NCBI GenBank assembly: GCA_035578175.1
Contig: JAQMRL010000003.1
Coordinates: 83,959,969-84,023,968 of the forward strand
Length of the DNA: 64,000 bases
From: Catonia carolina
Lineage: Eukaryota > Arthropoda > Insecta > Hemiptera > Achilidae
Reading direction: 5' to 3'
Shown here: in pieces, positions 13,283-26,137 of the stretch
How positions within the stretch are numbered: position 1 is the stretch's first letter
Layout of the letters: each line of letters starts with the position of its first letter
The notes under the pieces: generated by a model
Databases searched by the model: none
Told to the model about the DNA's origin: nothing
What the model saw: the letters and a program-made list of their open reading frames with translations, nothing else
Made by a program: the position numbers and the translations under genes

Positions 13283-15189
13283 CTTGATAAAGAAATAAAC
13301 ATTGACGTTCAGATCCTGTACGCAACATAAAAAACATCCTTAGTAATTAAGCATTTATAAATTGATGAAAGTACTAATAGTATATAAAGTAGCAAATGAT
13401 TGAAAATTAACAAGTCAAGTGTGTTTTGTAAACTCCGTTTATTCTTTTCTCTAGTTTTTATTCATAGTATCGCTTGTCATCATACGCGTTATCATATTAT
13501 GCATTCAAATTACCATGTAATTAAAATAAATAATGAGCTACAATAAAAATATAATTATAATAATCTGAGAAAGGTTTGTTCGTTCCGGTTGAAAGGTTTT
13601 ATTACTTGAAACACCGAGTTACGTACACATATTTACGATATAACTTATACTAGGTACAATTTTTTTTTACAACAGCGTTGGACTTAATAGAGTAATAAAA
13701 TCACTTATAATTACCGCATAAACCGATTTAAAATTTTATTATTATAATACAAAAAGGAAAACAGTTTTACATTTAAGATTTCCTACTTTTTCTATTTACA
13801 GTTATTTGTTTTACTGCTTTACGATTTGTACTTGTGATTCTCAGTATTTACCGTCATATTAAGTGTTGGAAATATAGCCTTTGTTCCAGTTTGGTTATTT
13901 ATCCACCGTATTTTATGACTTATTTTACCTTCTAAATAGCTAATACTTATATTTGTTTACATATTTAATGAAAATCTTGTAAATTCCCAGGATATTTCTC
14001 ATTAAAATTTAAATGTGATATTTTTTTTTTTAATTTACCGGCCATATATGATAGTTTTATCTCAACCAACGTTACTTGCTCTCGTCATCATGTGTGACCT
14101 CAATTCATATTGTTTATGTGCAGGTAAACAAAGATAATTAATTATCTCCTTTAATTGGTCAATAATAATTCCGATCTGTAATTACTGTAACAATTGTAAA
14201 CGATTTACTGGAATAAATAAAGGAAAGGAAAGGAATAATAAAGGAAGGACTTGGTCATGCGTTCCCACGGCGTAAAGAAATAATAAATTCCATTAAAATC
14301 CGCGTAATTCGATTTTTAAAGGACTACGCTATGTCAGCGTATTAGACGGAAAAGCGTCTTAGCCGGGAAACAAGTAGAATACGCCAATCTCTAATGAGGA
14401 ATGATCTCTACCGTACCCCACTGAAAGTATAATTAAGGAGTTTATAAATGCCGTATTTTTAGTTTTTCTGCCAACTTGATATTTTTTATTTTTTTAAACT
14501 AGTAGGCCTATGTTATTTGGTATAAATTTTGAATTTATCCAAAACTCTGAAACCCGGTTTTTGCTGTTTTGTTGGTTCTTTGGAACCAGTGAAGTCAGTA
14601 ACCTGCAGTTCTTTTGCAATTTCGAGTGCGTTTCTATTAAAATGAATGCACAACTCGCACTACGAGCCACTGAATTGTCACATTATCACAATTAACACGC
14701 GGTTGTAAGAGTCGATTCTCCTTGATGATGGTATCTACGTTTTTCCTCTCTAAGAGATAGAATATAGAGTTTCTCTCTCTTTTTAGTAAAGCGAAATGCA
14801 GTCACCCTTATTCTTCTTTTTAAGTAATAAACCATACTATTACATAATTAGTCATCAAAATTTTGTTTCTTGAACAGAAACAGAGGTATTACGCGAAATT
14901 CGGCGAGTATTAGGAGGGTATATCTAAATTATTTTTTCATGCTAACCTTAAGGACTTAATTAGAAATGTGTATAAGCGGGAAATTGTATTAACCGTGAGC
15001 TTTTTAAACGGATTTGACTGTTTTACTATTAATTTGTTAAAAAATCAGTAGAAGAAAATAATGATCTACTACGTGAACAATTTAGGGATCAACGTTTAAG
15101 AGTCTGAAAGTTCATACGTATTTTGATTCCACAATATCCGCCTGTCAAATTATTTAATTTGAAGAAGATTTTTGCTTTACTTCCTCTAT
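13283..15189. other. AT-rich DNA, nothing recognised
   Basis: Includes an AGGAAAGGAAAGG tract near 14220 and slightly GC-richer DNA at 14330-14420. No gene supported. Confidence 0.35.
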
Positions 15190-15590
15190 TTCATATTTCA
15201 TAACAGGCAGGTGAAGTGTTAATTATTTGCACTCGTTCTGCTGATTCTAGGGGTACAAAAAAATAGTTCTGTTTCTTATCACATGGTCACCCAATTATAT
15301 GACTGAAGCATTTAAGAACAGAAGAGGTAGAGGTGTAAAAGACACTAGTCAGGGGGACCTCTTCTGAGAGTAATGGATTTCATTATACACCCAGGCTCTG
15401 TAGTAAAAGAAGTGAAAGTGTCATTTGCAGAAAGTAGATGCTTTTCGGAGCACCTGGCATGCTGGTAAGCACAGCCTACTTTTACACTCAGTGAGGAAGG
15501 TAATATAAACTACCTCACTCGTTATTTTACTTAATAAGCCTCTAGAGTTCAAACCAACCTTTGGCTGATAACCTAAACAACAACAGGTTA
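15190..15590 (+). repeat. SINE-D copy
   Basis: From CATAACAGGCAGGTGAAG to CCTAAACAACAACAG. Many small deletions; TSD not resolved. Confidence 0.85.
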
Positions 15591-16375
15591 GGTTATAATA
15601 ATAATTATTATTGATTTTCCTAAGTTTAAAATTTTTAATCATTTTTTAAAGCCGCATTGACCTATGTCTATGCTCATTTGAGACTACTGTGGAATTTTAA
15701 TTGCAACTTTGTGTTTTATGGGGCGAGTCTACCTTTTTATGAAAATTGTTACTGTAAATAATTGTATCATTTTTCTATAAAGTCTCAATAGTGCATCACA
15801 CATAGTTTATTGAATATAAAAATATTATTTCAAAGTTAATTGCCCATAACAGGCAGGGGAAGTGTTAAATTATTTACACTCGGTCTGTTAGTTCGAGAGC
15901 TACAAAAAAATAGTTTTGTTTCTTACCACATAATCAGCCAATTATGACAGAAGAATATAAGAACAGAAGAGGTAGAGGTGTAAAAAACAGTAGTCAGAGT
16001 TATTTCCACTACTGAGAGTAATGGAATTATTATTATACAGCCAGACCCTTTGGTGAAAGAAGTGAAGGTGTCATTTGCAAGGTGGAAAGTAGATGCTTTC
16101 GGAGGATCTGGCATTCTGATAAGCATAGGCAACTTTTCTATTCAGTGAAGAAGGCAGTTGTAAACTACTTCACTTCTCGTTTTACTTAGTACAACCTCTA
16201 GAGCAGTAATTTTCGAACTTTTTTGGTCACGGCACACTATCCTATGTAGAGAGTTCCCGCGGCACACTATAGTATGAGTTAGAAAGAAAGAGTACCCCAG
16301 TAATAGCAAAGGAAGCAGTTACATTTTTCAACTATCTGCTGGCGTGAGCTGGAATTTTCCACGCAAACAAACATA

Positions 16376-17154
16376 AAAAATCTGGTGTGAAACACTCACA
16401 CAACTTTCTCTTGCCAATGCAAATAATTAATAATAAACCTAACATTATTAATAAAATATTAGAAATAAACAAAAACTAACCTCAAAAAAATAACCTTATT
16501 TTAATCATGAGTGAATGACGCAAAATGACAATCGAACTCAGTTTGGCTTAAAAATACGGAAAATCACGCTTTCACGCTAAACTAGGCTCTGTAGAGAAAA
16601 ATGCTCTAAACAAAAGTTGTAGATCTTTTAATTTTCTATAAATTTAATTATATACACTTTTGTCGTAAAATGCATACTAAGACCGAAATATTAAAAAAAT
16701 CGATTTTTCTCACGTTTTCGTGAGAAAAAAAACAGAAAATCGCAAATTACCGCTAAACTAAGCGTTATACAAAAAAAATTTTTAAATAAAAGTCGTAGAA
16801 TTTTATATTCTCTACAACTTTTATTATATAACGTTTTGCGCTAAAATGCATATTAAAGCCGCAATCTTAAAAAGAAAATGTTTTTACGTAAAAACAGCCT
16901 CAAGCAGAATTTCAGCAAACATGGCGCCTACCCTATATTGTAGAGCATAAAAAATGTAGTAAACCAGTTGATTTTTAAAAAAATCGTAGGACTAGTTTTT
17001 GAGAAAACCGCAAAAAAGTGAAAAATTATACGAATAAACTACTACTTCCGGTTGACCGATTTTGATGAAAATGTTCGTGTCGGGTCCGGTAGTGGTATGT
17101 AACTTAAGTTTCAAGTTTCAAGTTCGTACGATGTTCCGTTCTTGAGATATTCTG

Positions 17155-17219
<65 letters not shown>

Positions 17220-17356
17220 CAATCGCTAAAAACATGTTTTTTGGGTTCAGGGGGTCTGAAAACGTATAGATCCGGTGAAAACTCGATTTCGAAAAATCGA
17301 CATGAAAACAATACTTTCCTTCCTATATATTCATATAGGCAAGAGAAAGTAAAAAT
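16376..17356 (-). mobile_element. HLT element nested in the hAT-like element
   Basis: Reverse-oriented, near-complete copy from the reverse of the terminal hairpin (GGTGTGAAACACTCACAC) through both internal units, the CA tract at 17156-17217 and the 5' end GGCAAGAGAAAGTAAAAA. Adjacent hAT DNA resumes at 17357. Confidence 0.85.
17156..17217 (+). repeat. (CA)n microsatellite in HLT
   Basis: About 30 CA units at the central position of the reverse-oriented HLT. Confidence 0.97.
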
Positions 17357-17751
17357 GAGAACCACGGGAGAATTCTCTCAGTTGAGTAGGAAATGTGTTT
17401 GTGTTGTCTTTAATTCCACCACGAATTGAACTTTTATGTAAGAAGCGACAAGCTCAAGTTTCTTATTAATAACTCTTAACTAATTTTTTGTTGTAAGGCT
17501 TAAGCCAAGAAACCTCACATAAAAGAAGTTCAAATTCTTGAATATTATCCAATTGTTCTTTTTATTAAATAAATATTGAGTGAAATTGTTTTAACTTTTT
17601 TTATCACAATAATTAATTTATCAAAAAAGTTTTGAAGTTTCGCGGCACACCCAGCTAATCTCGCGGTACATTAGTGCGCCGCAGCACTCGCTGAGAATCA
17701 CTGCTAAAGAGGTTTAAACCACCTTTCGGCTGATGACCTAAACAACAACAA

Positions 17752-19043
17752 ACTTCATTAAATCCAGCCCAACAAAAACACCCTTCTGTATCTTTATTTC
17801 TAAAAAACCTGGAAACTGACTGCAAGGATTCTTGAAACCCTCACCATACATTTTTAATATCTTCAAAAGTATTATTATTCGCCATAAATTTAAAATGTAA
17901 TGAAGGAAGCAAAACTTTAAATGACTAGCAAAAATATCCATAAATTGTATTAAAAAATATCTTGCGTGATTTATCAGCCTCAAAAAATCTATTGAAATCA
18001 CTAACGCAGACCTGTGTTGACCATCAAAGCCAGAAATACAACGAGATTCAACAAATCAAATAATGTAAAATGTCAAGAATGTAGCAATTTTAAAGACAAA
18101 TAAACAAACAAAAGTTAGAAAAATTAATTAATTTATATTGAGAAAATCAGAAAGATGTTATTTGTACAGAGATAGTATTGTGGAACAAGTAGGGCACAGG
18201 GTCGAGATGGTTTTGAAATTAGATTGGACAGATTTGTATTGATGTAATTGAAATAAACAAGAATAATCTTTCGAAGTTTTTAATCTAAGAAAAGGGTACA
18301 AAGGAATATTAAGGGAAAGGTGAAATTGAAATAAAATGCACTAATCCACTTGTTGGGTAACGGTGATTTTTAATTTTACTTCGCCTTACAGTACAAGAAT
18401 GTACTTCTAATCTCGTATTTTCTGCTGCTAACTAATTGGTCAGACTTGCATTGCTCTTTCTTATAATTTAAATAACATTGAATACTAAATAAAATACATG
18501 GTTATTCAATAATAAAATGTATTTAAATATTTAAATTTATTCGCTAACATTCCGTTAATTAATTAAGCAATTGTAGCATTGTAAAGCAATAAAATTTTAA
18601 CGGGCTTGTTGTTTCATGTAAATTAATTAACAAATAATTTTTATTCGTTGAATTATAATGTAATTTGTAAAATTTTATTACCTGGACAACCAATTTTTAT
18701 AATAGTTGATACTATCTAAATTTGTGCTTGGTGATGTTAGTCATCGTTACAGTGAAATTCATATTAGTTCCTTTGAAGATCTCTTGGCTATCGCCGTTTG
18801 AGTCTTCGACGCAAGTTACCTAATTTTTGTCTCAAATGTTTTTGCTGACTTGTGTGTGTTTCAAATTTTATGTGAATAGAATTATAATGTTTTGGTACAT
18901 TAGTGAAGGAGTAGGCACATCATATTTTGCGTAATTTTTTTCTGTATTTTCTGAATGCGTTGTGTTAGAGACAATTTAGCAAAACCTCACAAATTTACTC
19001 ACCAAGTCCAAACTGATCTTAGTTTGCGATTGTTTGGTACGAG
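17752..19043. other. AT-rich DNA, nothing recognised
   Basis: Has a short minus-strand open stretch at 18001-17738 without family resemblance. No repeat recognised. Confidence 0.4.
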
Positions 19044-20053
19044 TATACTGCCCTCCTAAGCACAAAAGTCACATCTCAAGAATACATAATTTTGAGATAC
19101 AAGCATTTTTGTAAAATCCAGTCCCGCACTAATTTTTTTTCTAGTTATTGGTATTTTTTTATATGTATATTTTCTCTATTGTAATTTTTTGTTATGTAAG
19201 CATAAATTTACATGATTTTTATTGTTATTTAGCCTTTTATTTTTTTGCAACACATTTTATTATTATGTTATTCATCATTATTAAAAAATAAGTGTAAGCT
19301 TATATGAACATAAAAACGAACTGATTAAAACAAGGCAATCACGATTAAGTTTAAATGAATATTAAAACAAATCACTAATTTTTTTTTGATAAAACATTTT
19401 AAAAACCAAAAACATAAACACATAAAAACTAACCTAAATGAACGTAAAATTTGTTTGTAATATTAAACTCTATTTAAAAAAGGCATTAAGTTCAATGAAC
19501 ATTTAAACTAATTACTAATTTTTTTTTTTTTGATAAACATTTTAAAAACCAAAAATATATTTTTTTTGATAAACATTTTAAAAACAAAAAATATAAACAA
19601 ATAAGAACTAACCTAAATGCAATATTTTTTTGCAATTGATATACGTCGAAATTTTTTATAATATTTAAAACTTCCAATTTTGTTACATTAATACAAACTG
19701 CACATAGATGACGTTTTAACAAATAAACGAAGATTTAGTAGTTACACCTAACAGTGCTGATGGCAGCGCAGTCTGGTTACAAAATACACACATTACTAAG
19801 CAAATATGTCGCATCTCATATATAGATGCGTCTATCATGCTTGGGAAAACTGAGTTACTGCTAAAATGCTTAGTATTATAACTCAATTTTGACATACGAC
19901 TATTTTTATACGCGTTTTTAGGTTATTTTTTAACGAGATATGACTATATTGCTTAGGGAATAGGTGCATAGAGCCCCAAACTATGTATTAATGCAATAAT
20001 CCCAAATTCATGAAAAATTGAGATACGACTTTTTGGCTTAGGACGGCAGTATA
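19044..20053. mobile_element. Non-autonomous DNA transposon with ~37-bp TIRs, TA target
   Basis: Left end TATACTGCCCTCCTAAGC; right end reverses to TATACTGCCGTCCTAAGC. Both are followed by (A)CAAAAAGTC..ATCTCA-like sequence. TA (or TATA) sits at each border. Subterminal copies of a GAGATACGACT-like motif occur near both ends. The middle has three near-identical TTTTGATAAACATTTTAAAA units (19385-19600). No transposase reading frame. Confidence 0.72.
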
Positions 20054-21485
20054 TATATTCTAATCTTATTCTTTATTGATAATTTTGCTTGTTTGTCCAA
20101 TAATCTCTTGAGTACTGGTAACACAATATAAGTTGACGATCGTCAGCGAGAGTAAACAGGAGAGTAAACAATTCCAGTGATTCGTTGTTTATCATTTCAG
20201 ATTGTTTATTTCATATCATTAAAATAATTAATGTCTGTGACTAATTTAATACAACTGTTTGCGCTTGCCCGTGTTTAACTCATTTTTTGTTTCATCAGTT
20301 ATCTTTTGGAATTGTATCAGTTCGTTTCGATTTTCTTCGTAGACTGAAGTTGAAAAGTTTTGTAAGCTGCGTTTTGTTAACATGCGTGATAGTGAATGTG
20401 TTGAGTTTTTAAACATAAAAGCGGTAAACATTAAAAAGTAGAAAAAAATTGTTTTGTTAAATATAATGGTTAAAATATTAATTAAGGAGTCTTTATGAAA
20501 CTACAATAATTACTAGTAATCAGAACAGTATAATTGAAAATGCTTAAAGGATAATGTTTATTTTAGCTGGATGTAGATATTTTTATGATGGAACGCAGTC
20601 CAATATCAGGCGGAGAGGTAGATACGCGCTAACTAGTGTAAAACTTTCGTTTACAACCTACAGGCGCTTGCCTTTCGCGGAGTACTCTTAGAGTAGATGG
20701 ACAAGATAGTCAAAATAACAGGCTTGTCACTCTATAATTTTTAAAGTATTTGACCAACCATCGAATACAACTTTAAAGGGTTAAAAATATACTATCAAAG
20801 ATTGTTTGATTGATTGAATTCAATAAATTGGAAAACTTGTGTAAATAATAACCAACAATTTAAGGCCGGATGTGAATATTTTTTCGTAATTTTACATATA
20901 CGATATTTACATATGCATAAAGGTTTCACATGTTTTAAACTCGCAGAATTTGTGTTTGTATGAAGTTATTAAACGTGGAATTCATTATTAGCCTCTGGCT
21001 GCGATAAAGCGAAAGTTAGGCCATTTTTGCAGTCGTTCTTATTCAACACCATTTCTTATTTAAACATAGGCCTCTTTCCGATCAAATGTAAAATCGTGTT
21101 GAAATATCTTCCTTGGTTTTATCATGTTATATTGTTAAGTGTACTTAACGCAAAATACCTAGCCTATTAGCCTATTTCTGTACTTATTTAAAGGTCATGT
21201 AAACCTAAAGGCCTATTTTAAGGCCTTCTTATAATGAATAAATTGCATTTTAGTTATTCTGTATGCTATAAGTGTATGTATACATAAATGTGCATTTATG
21301 ACTAACTATCTCATGCAACCAACTATGCCAATTCACACTATAAATTATTTTTCTTTCAATTTCTAATTTGTTAATCTACAAATATAAAAGTGATATAAGA
21401 AAAGTAAGTAGGGTTAAAAATAATACTTCAAAGAATTATTTTTTTTTATTCATGAAAATTACCAACAAATGTAAAATTTGAGTAA
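20054..21485. other. AT-rich DNA, no supported gene
   Basis: A 61-codon minus-strand open stretch (20431-20246) begins MFTAFMFKNSTHSLSRML, with no recognised family or splice context. Otherwise nothing seen. Confidence 0.35.
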
Positions 21486-21489
21486 ATAT

Positions 21490-22203
21490 TGTGACAATAT
21501 CGAAAGGGAAGAATGTTCGAGAATGACCGAGAGTTTAAAAATGTTAACGTAAATAATAAATGTGGTTTTCCGAGAAATAGTTAGAAATATTATGTGTAAT
21601 ATAAATTGTCTTTTATAGTAAAGGTAGCTATTGTTGTTCAGGTATTGTGAAATAATCTTGTCGGGTACCTATTTAGATAATTGGCCTTTTTGTAACACAT
21701 TCTATTCAATCCTAATTTGTTTACAGTTGTTAAGATTTATCCAGAAGATGTCCGAAGGATTTTGTATTTTATTATTAAATAGAAAATCTCTGTCTTTTCT
21801 CGAACTCTCCATTAGCCCACCTATATTATAAACGACGTGAGTTATTCAATCTGTCAGTTTTAGATTTTGTCTGTGATTGAGTGAGCGTGTGCCATAGTGC
21901 ATACAAGAACGTTGAAAAGGTCAACGTTACTACGAATAACTGTCTATTGTTTAACTTTTGTTTATTCGGTATCGTTTATCGTACGAAGTAATATTAGTAA
22001 ATTGGTTAAGTTATTTATTGTATTAGTTAATTATAATTAATTTGTTGTATATTAAGTAATTTAACTGTAATTTACTTGTAGATTTTAGTCACTTATTTAA
22101 TTGTAATTTTTAGTTGTAATAAATACTTGTAATTTTAAACTTAAGTGTGTTAATTATTTAATTTACCCAGGTCCCGAAACGGACCTCAGAGATAAGTGTC
22201 ACA
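21490..22203 (+). mobile_element. Solo LTR of an LTR retrotransposon (714 bp)
   Basis: Begins TGTGACAATATCGAAAG and ends GATAAGTGTCACA, giving 7-bp inverted termini TGTGACA/TGTCACA. Flanked by ATAT at 21486-21489 and 22204-22207. A TATTATAAA box (about 21825) precedes TCAGT initiator DNA by ~31 bp, and AATAAA lies near 22120, so U3, R and U5 are all recognisable. A diverged copy with the same ends sits at 46747-47540. No internal retroviral genes lie beside it. Ty3/gypsy-like by LTR style, but that is inference. Confidence 0.85.
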
Positions 22204-22385
22204 ATATATTATATTCACACAAATCTTTAGGTTAGTTATCATAATAATTACTGATTTTTTTGAATTTAAAATTTTCAGTCGTTTTTTTAAAGTCGTATTG
22301 ACAGTCTCGTCAATAAAGGATACTGTGGGGTTTTTATTCCAACAATGGGTTTTAAGAAAGGCGTCTGACTTTTTATGAAAATTTT

Positions 22386-22930
22386 TACCTTAGTATGCAT
22401 TTATTCCCTAGTAAACGTAGTTACTTTTATAAGGATTTGAATACTAGACAGTGGTTACCGGTGTACTTTGATGGTTGGGGTTTAATTAACCATACTCTCT
22501 CAGGAATAGTTGGCCTGGGTCTGTACAAGACTACAGCTCATTTACACGTCATACATATCATCCTCATCTCATTGGGTCATGGGGTTGCTTATTGTTCTAA
22601 ATTGAACAGATTGCAACGTACACAAATTAGGAATAAAAAAAAAGAAAAAAAGGTATGCATTTTACGATAAAAGTGCATACAATTACGGTGATAGAAAACT
22701 GAAACCTACAACATTTCAAACAGTATTTGCTAAAGAGTCTCGTTTAACGTCAATAAGATTTTCCGTACAAGTCCTGAAGAGGTAAATATTTATTTAGCAT
22801 CATTCACTCATGATTAAAATTAGATTATATGTTTAATTATAGTACATTATTTACTCATGATTAAACATAGGTAATATTTTTCATTATTTACATTGGCAAG
22901 CAAAAATCGTGTTGAGCGATTCACGCCAGA
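22386..22930 (+). mobile_element. HLT 3' half, split by SINE-C
   Basis: The left piece ends CCTTAGTATGCATTT. The right piece (22653-22930) carries ATGCATTTTACGATAAAAG, TTCACTCATGATTAAAATTA and a degenerate terminal hairpin. Confidence 0.7.
22403..22652 (+). repeat. 5'-truncated SINE-C with TSD
   Basis: Starts within the CCTAGTAAA part after the B box and ends in an A-rich tail. TSD GTATGCATTT at 22393-22402 and 22653-22662. The body's open frame (..NTRQWLPVYFDGWGLINHTL) is intact. Confidence 0.9.
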
Positions 22931-22939
22931 TTGTTATTT

Positions 22940-24058
22940 CTATATTTGTTGTTTAGGTCATTAGCCGAAAGGCTGGTTTGAACCTCTAGAGACTTTACTA
23001 TGTAAAACGAGGGGTCCAGTGGTTTACCATAGCCTTCCTCACTGAGTGGAAAAGTATAATTCCCAGCCCTCTTAAAAGCATCTACTTTCCTCTCTGTAAA
23101 TGACACCTTCACCACAGGATTTGGCTGTTGTAATGAAGTTCATTATTCTTAGAGGAGATAATTTGTAACAAAAAAATAAGAAAGCTTATTTTATTTTATT
23201 AAGCCTTAAAAACCTATTTAGAAATATGAAATTGAAGTAATAATTGCTGGGATTCTATAATTTAATACTTTTTAATACGTTTAAAATATTTTATAACAGA
23301 AATAGATAAATAAAATGGATTTACTGACAATAGTTTGATATTAACTCAATAAAATAATTACATAAATGCAGTCTATTTGACATTAATAGTCAGCTGTTTT
23401 ATAACATGCTATACACTCTGCCTAGTCTCTTTTACACCTCTACCTCTTTTGTTCTTAAATGCTTCATTTACAAAATTGGCTGACCATATGATAAGAAACA
23501 TTTGTGAGTTTGCCAGTAGGTTAAAATATCCTCCGGCCGGATTACGAACCCTGCACGAAGTAAGACCAGTGAAGGGGGGTCGTCACCTTTGAGCATCTGG
23601 CCGTACCCGGAGTTTCACTCGGAGACACACCTCCTAGGTTCTTCAGCGCTGTTCACCGTTGGGAAAATTTCCTCATCCGCTGTTGAGACCATTAACCGTT
23701 TTTCACCTGTACCCTAGACAGGGGCCCTATAACTGGGTACTACTACTCGGAGCCAGATAGACCCAGGTTTATTAACGAGGTTGTTACTCCCCCTGCTCCT
23801 CCTTCCTCATCACCTGCAAGATGAGACCCGGGCTTGCAAATGGTGACATTAAATAACACCGTTGGTGGAGACCTAGGAAGAGATGGACATAGATGATGTA
23901 GCATGTGTGTTTGGAACAGGCTGCGGCCTAATCCTTGGTTGGAAGAAGAAGATGCCGATGTGATAAGAAACAGAACTATTTCTTTTTTAGCCCTGGAACT
24001 AGCAAGCAGTTCGAATGCAAATAATTTTACACTCCACTTGCATGTTATGGGCAACTCA
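22940..24058 (-). repeat. SINE-D copy with two insertions
   Basis: Reverse-oriented pieces at 22940-23162, 23407-23500 and 23961-24058. The first interruption (23163-23406) is AT-rich and unrecognised. The second is a GC-richer retroposed fragment. Confidence 0.8.
23501..23960 (+). mobile_element. GC-richer retroposed fragment (probable LINE 3' end) in SINE-D
   Basis: Flanked by TGATAAGAAACA at 23489-23500 and 23961-23972 (12-bp TSD). It ends TTGGAAGAAGAAGATGCC; GAA-repeat tails also end the LINE copies at 48852 and 57111. GC content is well above its surroundings. Its single longest open frame is on the opposite strand and resembles nothing. Called a 5'-truncated non-LTR 3' end by its tail and TSD. 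Confidence 0.6.
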
Positions 24059-24262
24059 TGATTGAACATAGCGATTAACCTCCTTGACAACAGCAAAGAT
24101 ACTCACAGACTGGAACGTTTTAAACCATTAGACTACCTTTACGATTTTTTTAATCATTTAAACTTTTTTTTATCTTTTCTACTTCAACTCCTAATAATCG
24201 TAATAATCGGCGTCATTTTCATCTCTATCATCGTCAACGTAATCTCCAACTTCAACAACTTT

Positions 24263-24585
24263 TTATTTTTATTTCTAGTATGTGTACGTTGCAATCTGTT
24301 CAATTCAGGACAATAAGCAACCCCATGACCCAATGAGATGAGGATGATTTGTATGACGTGTAAATGAGGTGTAGCCTTGTATAGACTCAGGCTGACCATT
24401 CCTGAGAGAGTATGGTTAATTGAAACCCAACCATCAAAGTACACCGGTAACTACTGTCTAGCATTCAAATCCGTATAAAATTAACTACCTTTACTAGGAT
24501 TTGAACCAGGATCCTTCGTCTCCGAAAATCAGCTGTTAAACAGCTGATTTTGGCGACGACTTTACCTCTAGACCAACCCGGTGGG
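24263..24585 (-). repeat. Full-length SINE-C with 12-bp TSD
   Basis: Reverse-oriented, ending at the reverse of the head (GACCAACCCGGTGGG). TSD TTCAACAACTTT at 24251-24262 and 24586-24597. Carries the AAAATCAGCTG hairpin. Confidence 0.92.
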
Positions 24586-24789
24586 TTCAACAACTTTATG
24601 TTTCAAGATGTTGATTCACAGTTCATCAAGTTTGATTTTGTACATATATATGTTTTTTTTCTTCATAGTTTAGTCTTTTTGAACCACACTACTGAGTGTA
24701 GTTTATATCTTAATTCTAAGGACGTAACTCAGACTTTCTCAAAGTTATTGTACTTATTAACTGATTGCAAAAGAAATACACTGTTACAA

Positions 24790-24862
24790 AAAAAACATAG
24801 GTTATAAACTTCATTATTTAAATTACCAAGAGAAAACCGTCTGAGCGTTTTACACAAGATTA
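24790..24862 (+). mobile_element. HLT 3'-end fragment
   Basis: AACATAGGTTATAAACTTCA then TTACCAAGAGAAAAC and a degraded terminal hairpin (CTGAGCGTTTTACACAAG). Confidence 0.55.
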
Positions 24863-25779
24863 TTTTCTCTATATTTATTAGTATTAATCAACTTTTGAAG
24901 TCTGATTTTCTATTCATCCCAAAAATGTCAATAACGCGATTTTTAAATTTTAGGATAAAAAAACTACGGTGTGCACTAAGATCGATGGTGCAAGGTATCG
25001 ATGGTTTTATGGTATCGATATTAAGATGATTATTCTAAATTGTACCCGACCCACGAACTTTCACATTATTGATGCACAGTAGCACTAAAATGTTAAAACC
25101 ATCCAGATGTTTTGATATCGACTGCCTTTAAAGTATTATTTTATTTTTATTTATTTTTGAACCACTTAATATCTTACCACATTACTAAGAACCCCTTAAA
25201 TACCAACAACAACAAAAACAATCGATTGAAAGGTACAATGTACAATTCACCCTAAGGCTTTGAAAGTTGTTTTTTAATCGCCAGAAATGTGTTGTCGTCC
25301 CCCATATTATTGAATACACTATTTGGAAGGCGGTACTCGATTGAATAGCTAGACACCGACAGAGTACCTACAAATCATCTTGTACAGAAACAAGGTACGC
25401 GAACGGTGCGACCAGACTTTAAGTTAATATGTCTATATGTCTGCGTAATTTATATCTAACACTGGAACCAGTGTTCACTACAGTATATTATGCAGATTAC
25501 CTGAAGGGTATATGAAGTGGTTATACATCTACTAAACCCTTCCCTTACTAAATATATGATACATTCATTAAAATAATTTACTTTTTATTCTAGTGATTAC
25601 ATTTCGTGTGCTAAATCTATTTTGTTTATCTACGAGTATATTTATTACTATAACATTTGAAAACGAATCTTTACTCACCCGTGCATAAAAAATAATTAAA
25701 TTTAATTAAACACGTATTGTTATCCGGGGTTACTTTAGCATACTTTCTTAAATATGTACTTTATACATTGTTTTCAATT
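24863..25779. other. AT-rich DNA, nothing recognised
   Basis: ATCGATGG/TATCGATA repeats near 24980-25022 and a GC-richer patch at 25330-25420. No gene supported. Confidence 0.35.
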
Positions 25780-25950
25780 AAAAATCTTAAGTGAAACACT
25801 CACACGAATTTCTCTTGCCAATGTAAATAATGAAACATATAACCTATGTTTAATCATGAATATATTAACCAACCGGATTGATCCATTTGTAAAGTTGTCG
25901 CCGCGGATCAGCTTACACTGGCAAGAGAAAGTTGTGTGATTGTTTCATAC
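25780..25950. mobile_element. Two facing HLT 3'-end scraps around a SINE-C head scrap
   Basis: GTGAAACACTCACACGAATT..CTCTTGCCAATG (reverse HLT end) at 25790-25862, a SINE-C head-like ACCAACCGGATTGATCC..CGCCGCGGATCAG at 25868-25912, then CACTGGCAAGAGAAAGTTGTG (forward HLT end) at 25915-25950. Confidence 0.55.
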
Positions 25951-26137
25951 TTATTTTTGGTTCTAAAATTGTTCTACTAGAAGATTATTCTACTAAAATT
26001 ATTCTGAAAGATTGTTTCATTCTTATTTTTGGTTCTAAAATTGTCGTAATTGTACGTTTTTGAATAATTCTAATGACGTCATCTACTTTACCCAGAGATC
26101 CTCAAAATGTAACGTCACAGTTATGAAAGAAAGTCAC

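Larger units (their letters stand above)
16204..17703. mobile_element. hAT-like non-autonomous DNA transposon
   Basis: Left end CAGTAATTTTCGAACTTTTT, right end reversing to CAGTGATTCTCAGCGAG. The CAGNGGTTCTCAA-type terminus is typical of hAT elements. Flanked by CTCTAGAG (16196-16203) and CTAAAGAG (17704-17711), an 8-bp duplication with 2 mismatches, the hAT length. GC-rich subterminal motifs (GGCACAC) lie at both ends. About half its length is a later HLT insertion. Confidence 0.75.
15842..17751 (+). repeat. SINE-D copy split by a hAT-like element
   Basis: The 5' part is at 15842-16203. The 3' part resumes at 17704 with CTAAAGAGGTTTAAACC, the 3' hairpin (ACCTTTCGGC variant) and AACAACAAC. 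The interrupting element has its own 8-bp duplication. Confidence 0.85.

Noticed and set aside
22395..22670. Repeated ~75-90-codon frame with TRQWLPVYFDGW
   Set aside because: It lies in SINE-C bodies at several loci; treated as repeat sequence rather than a gene, although its openness is noted as a finding.
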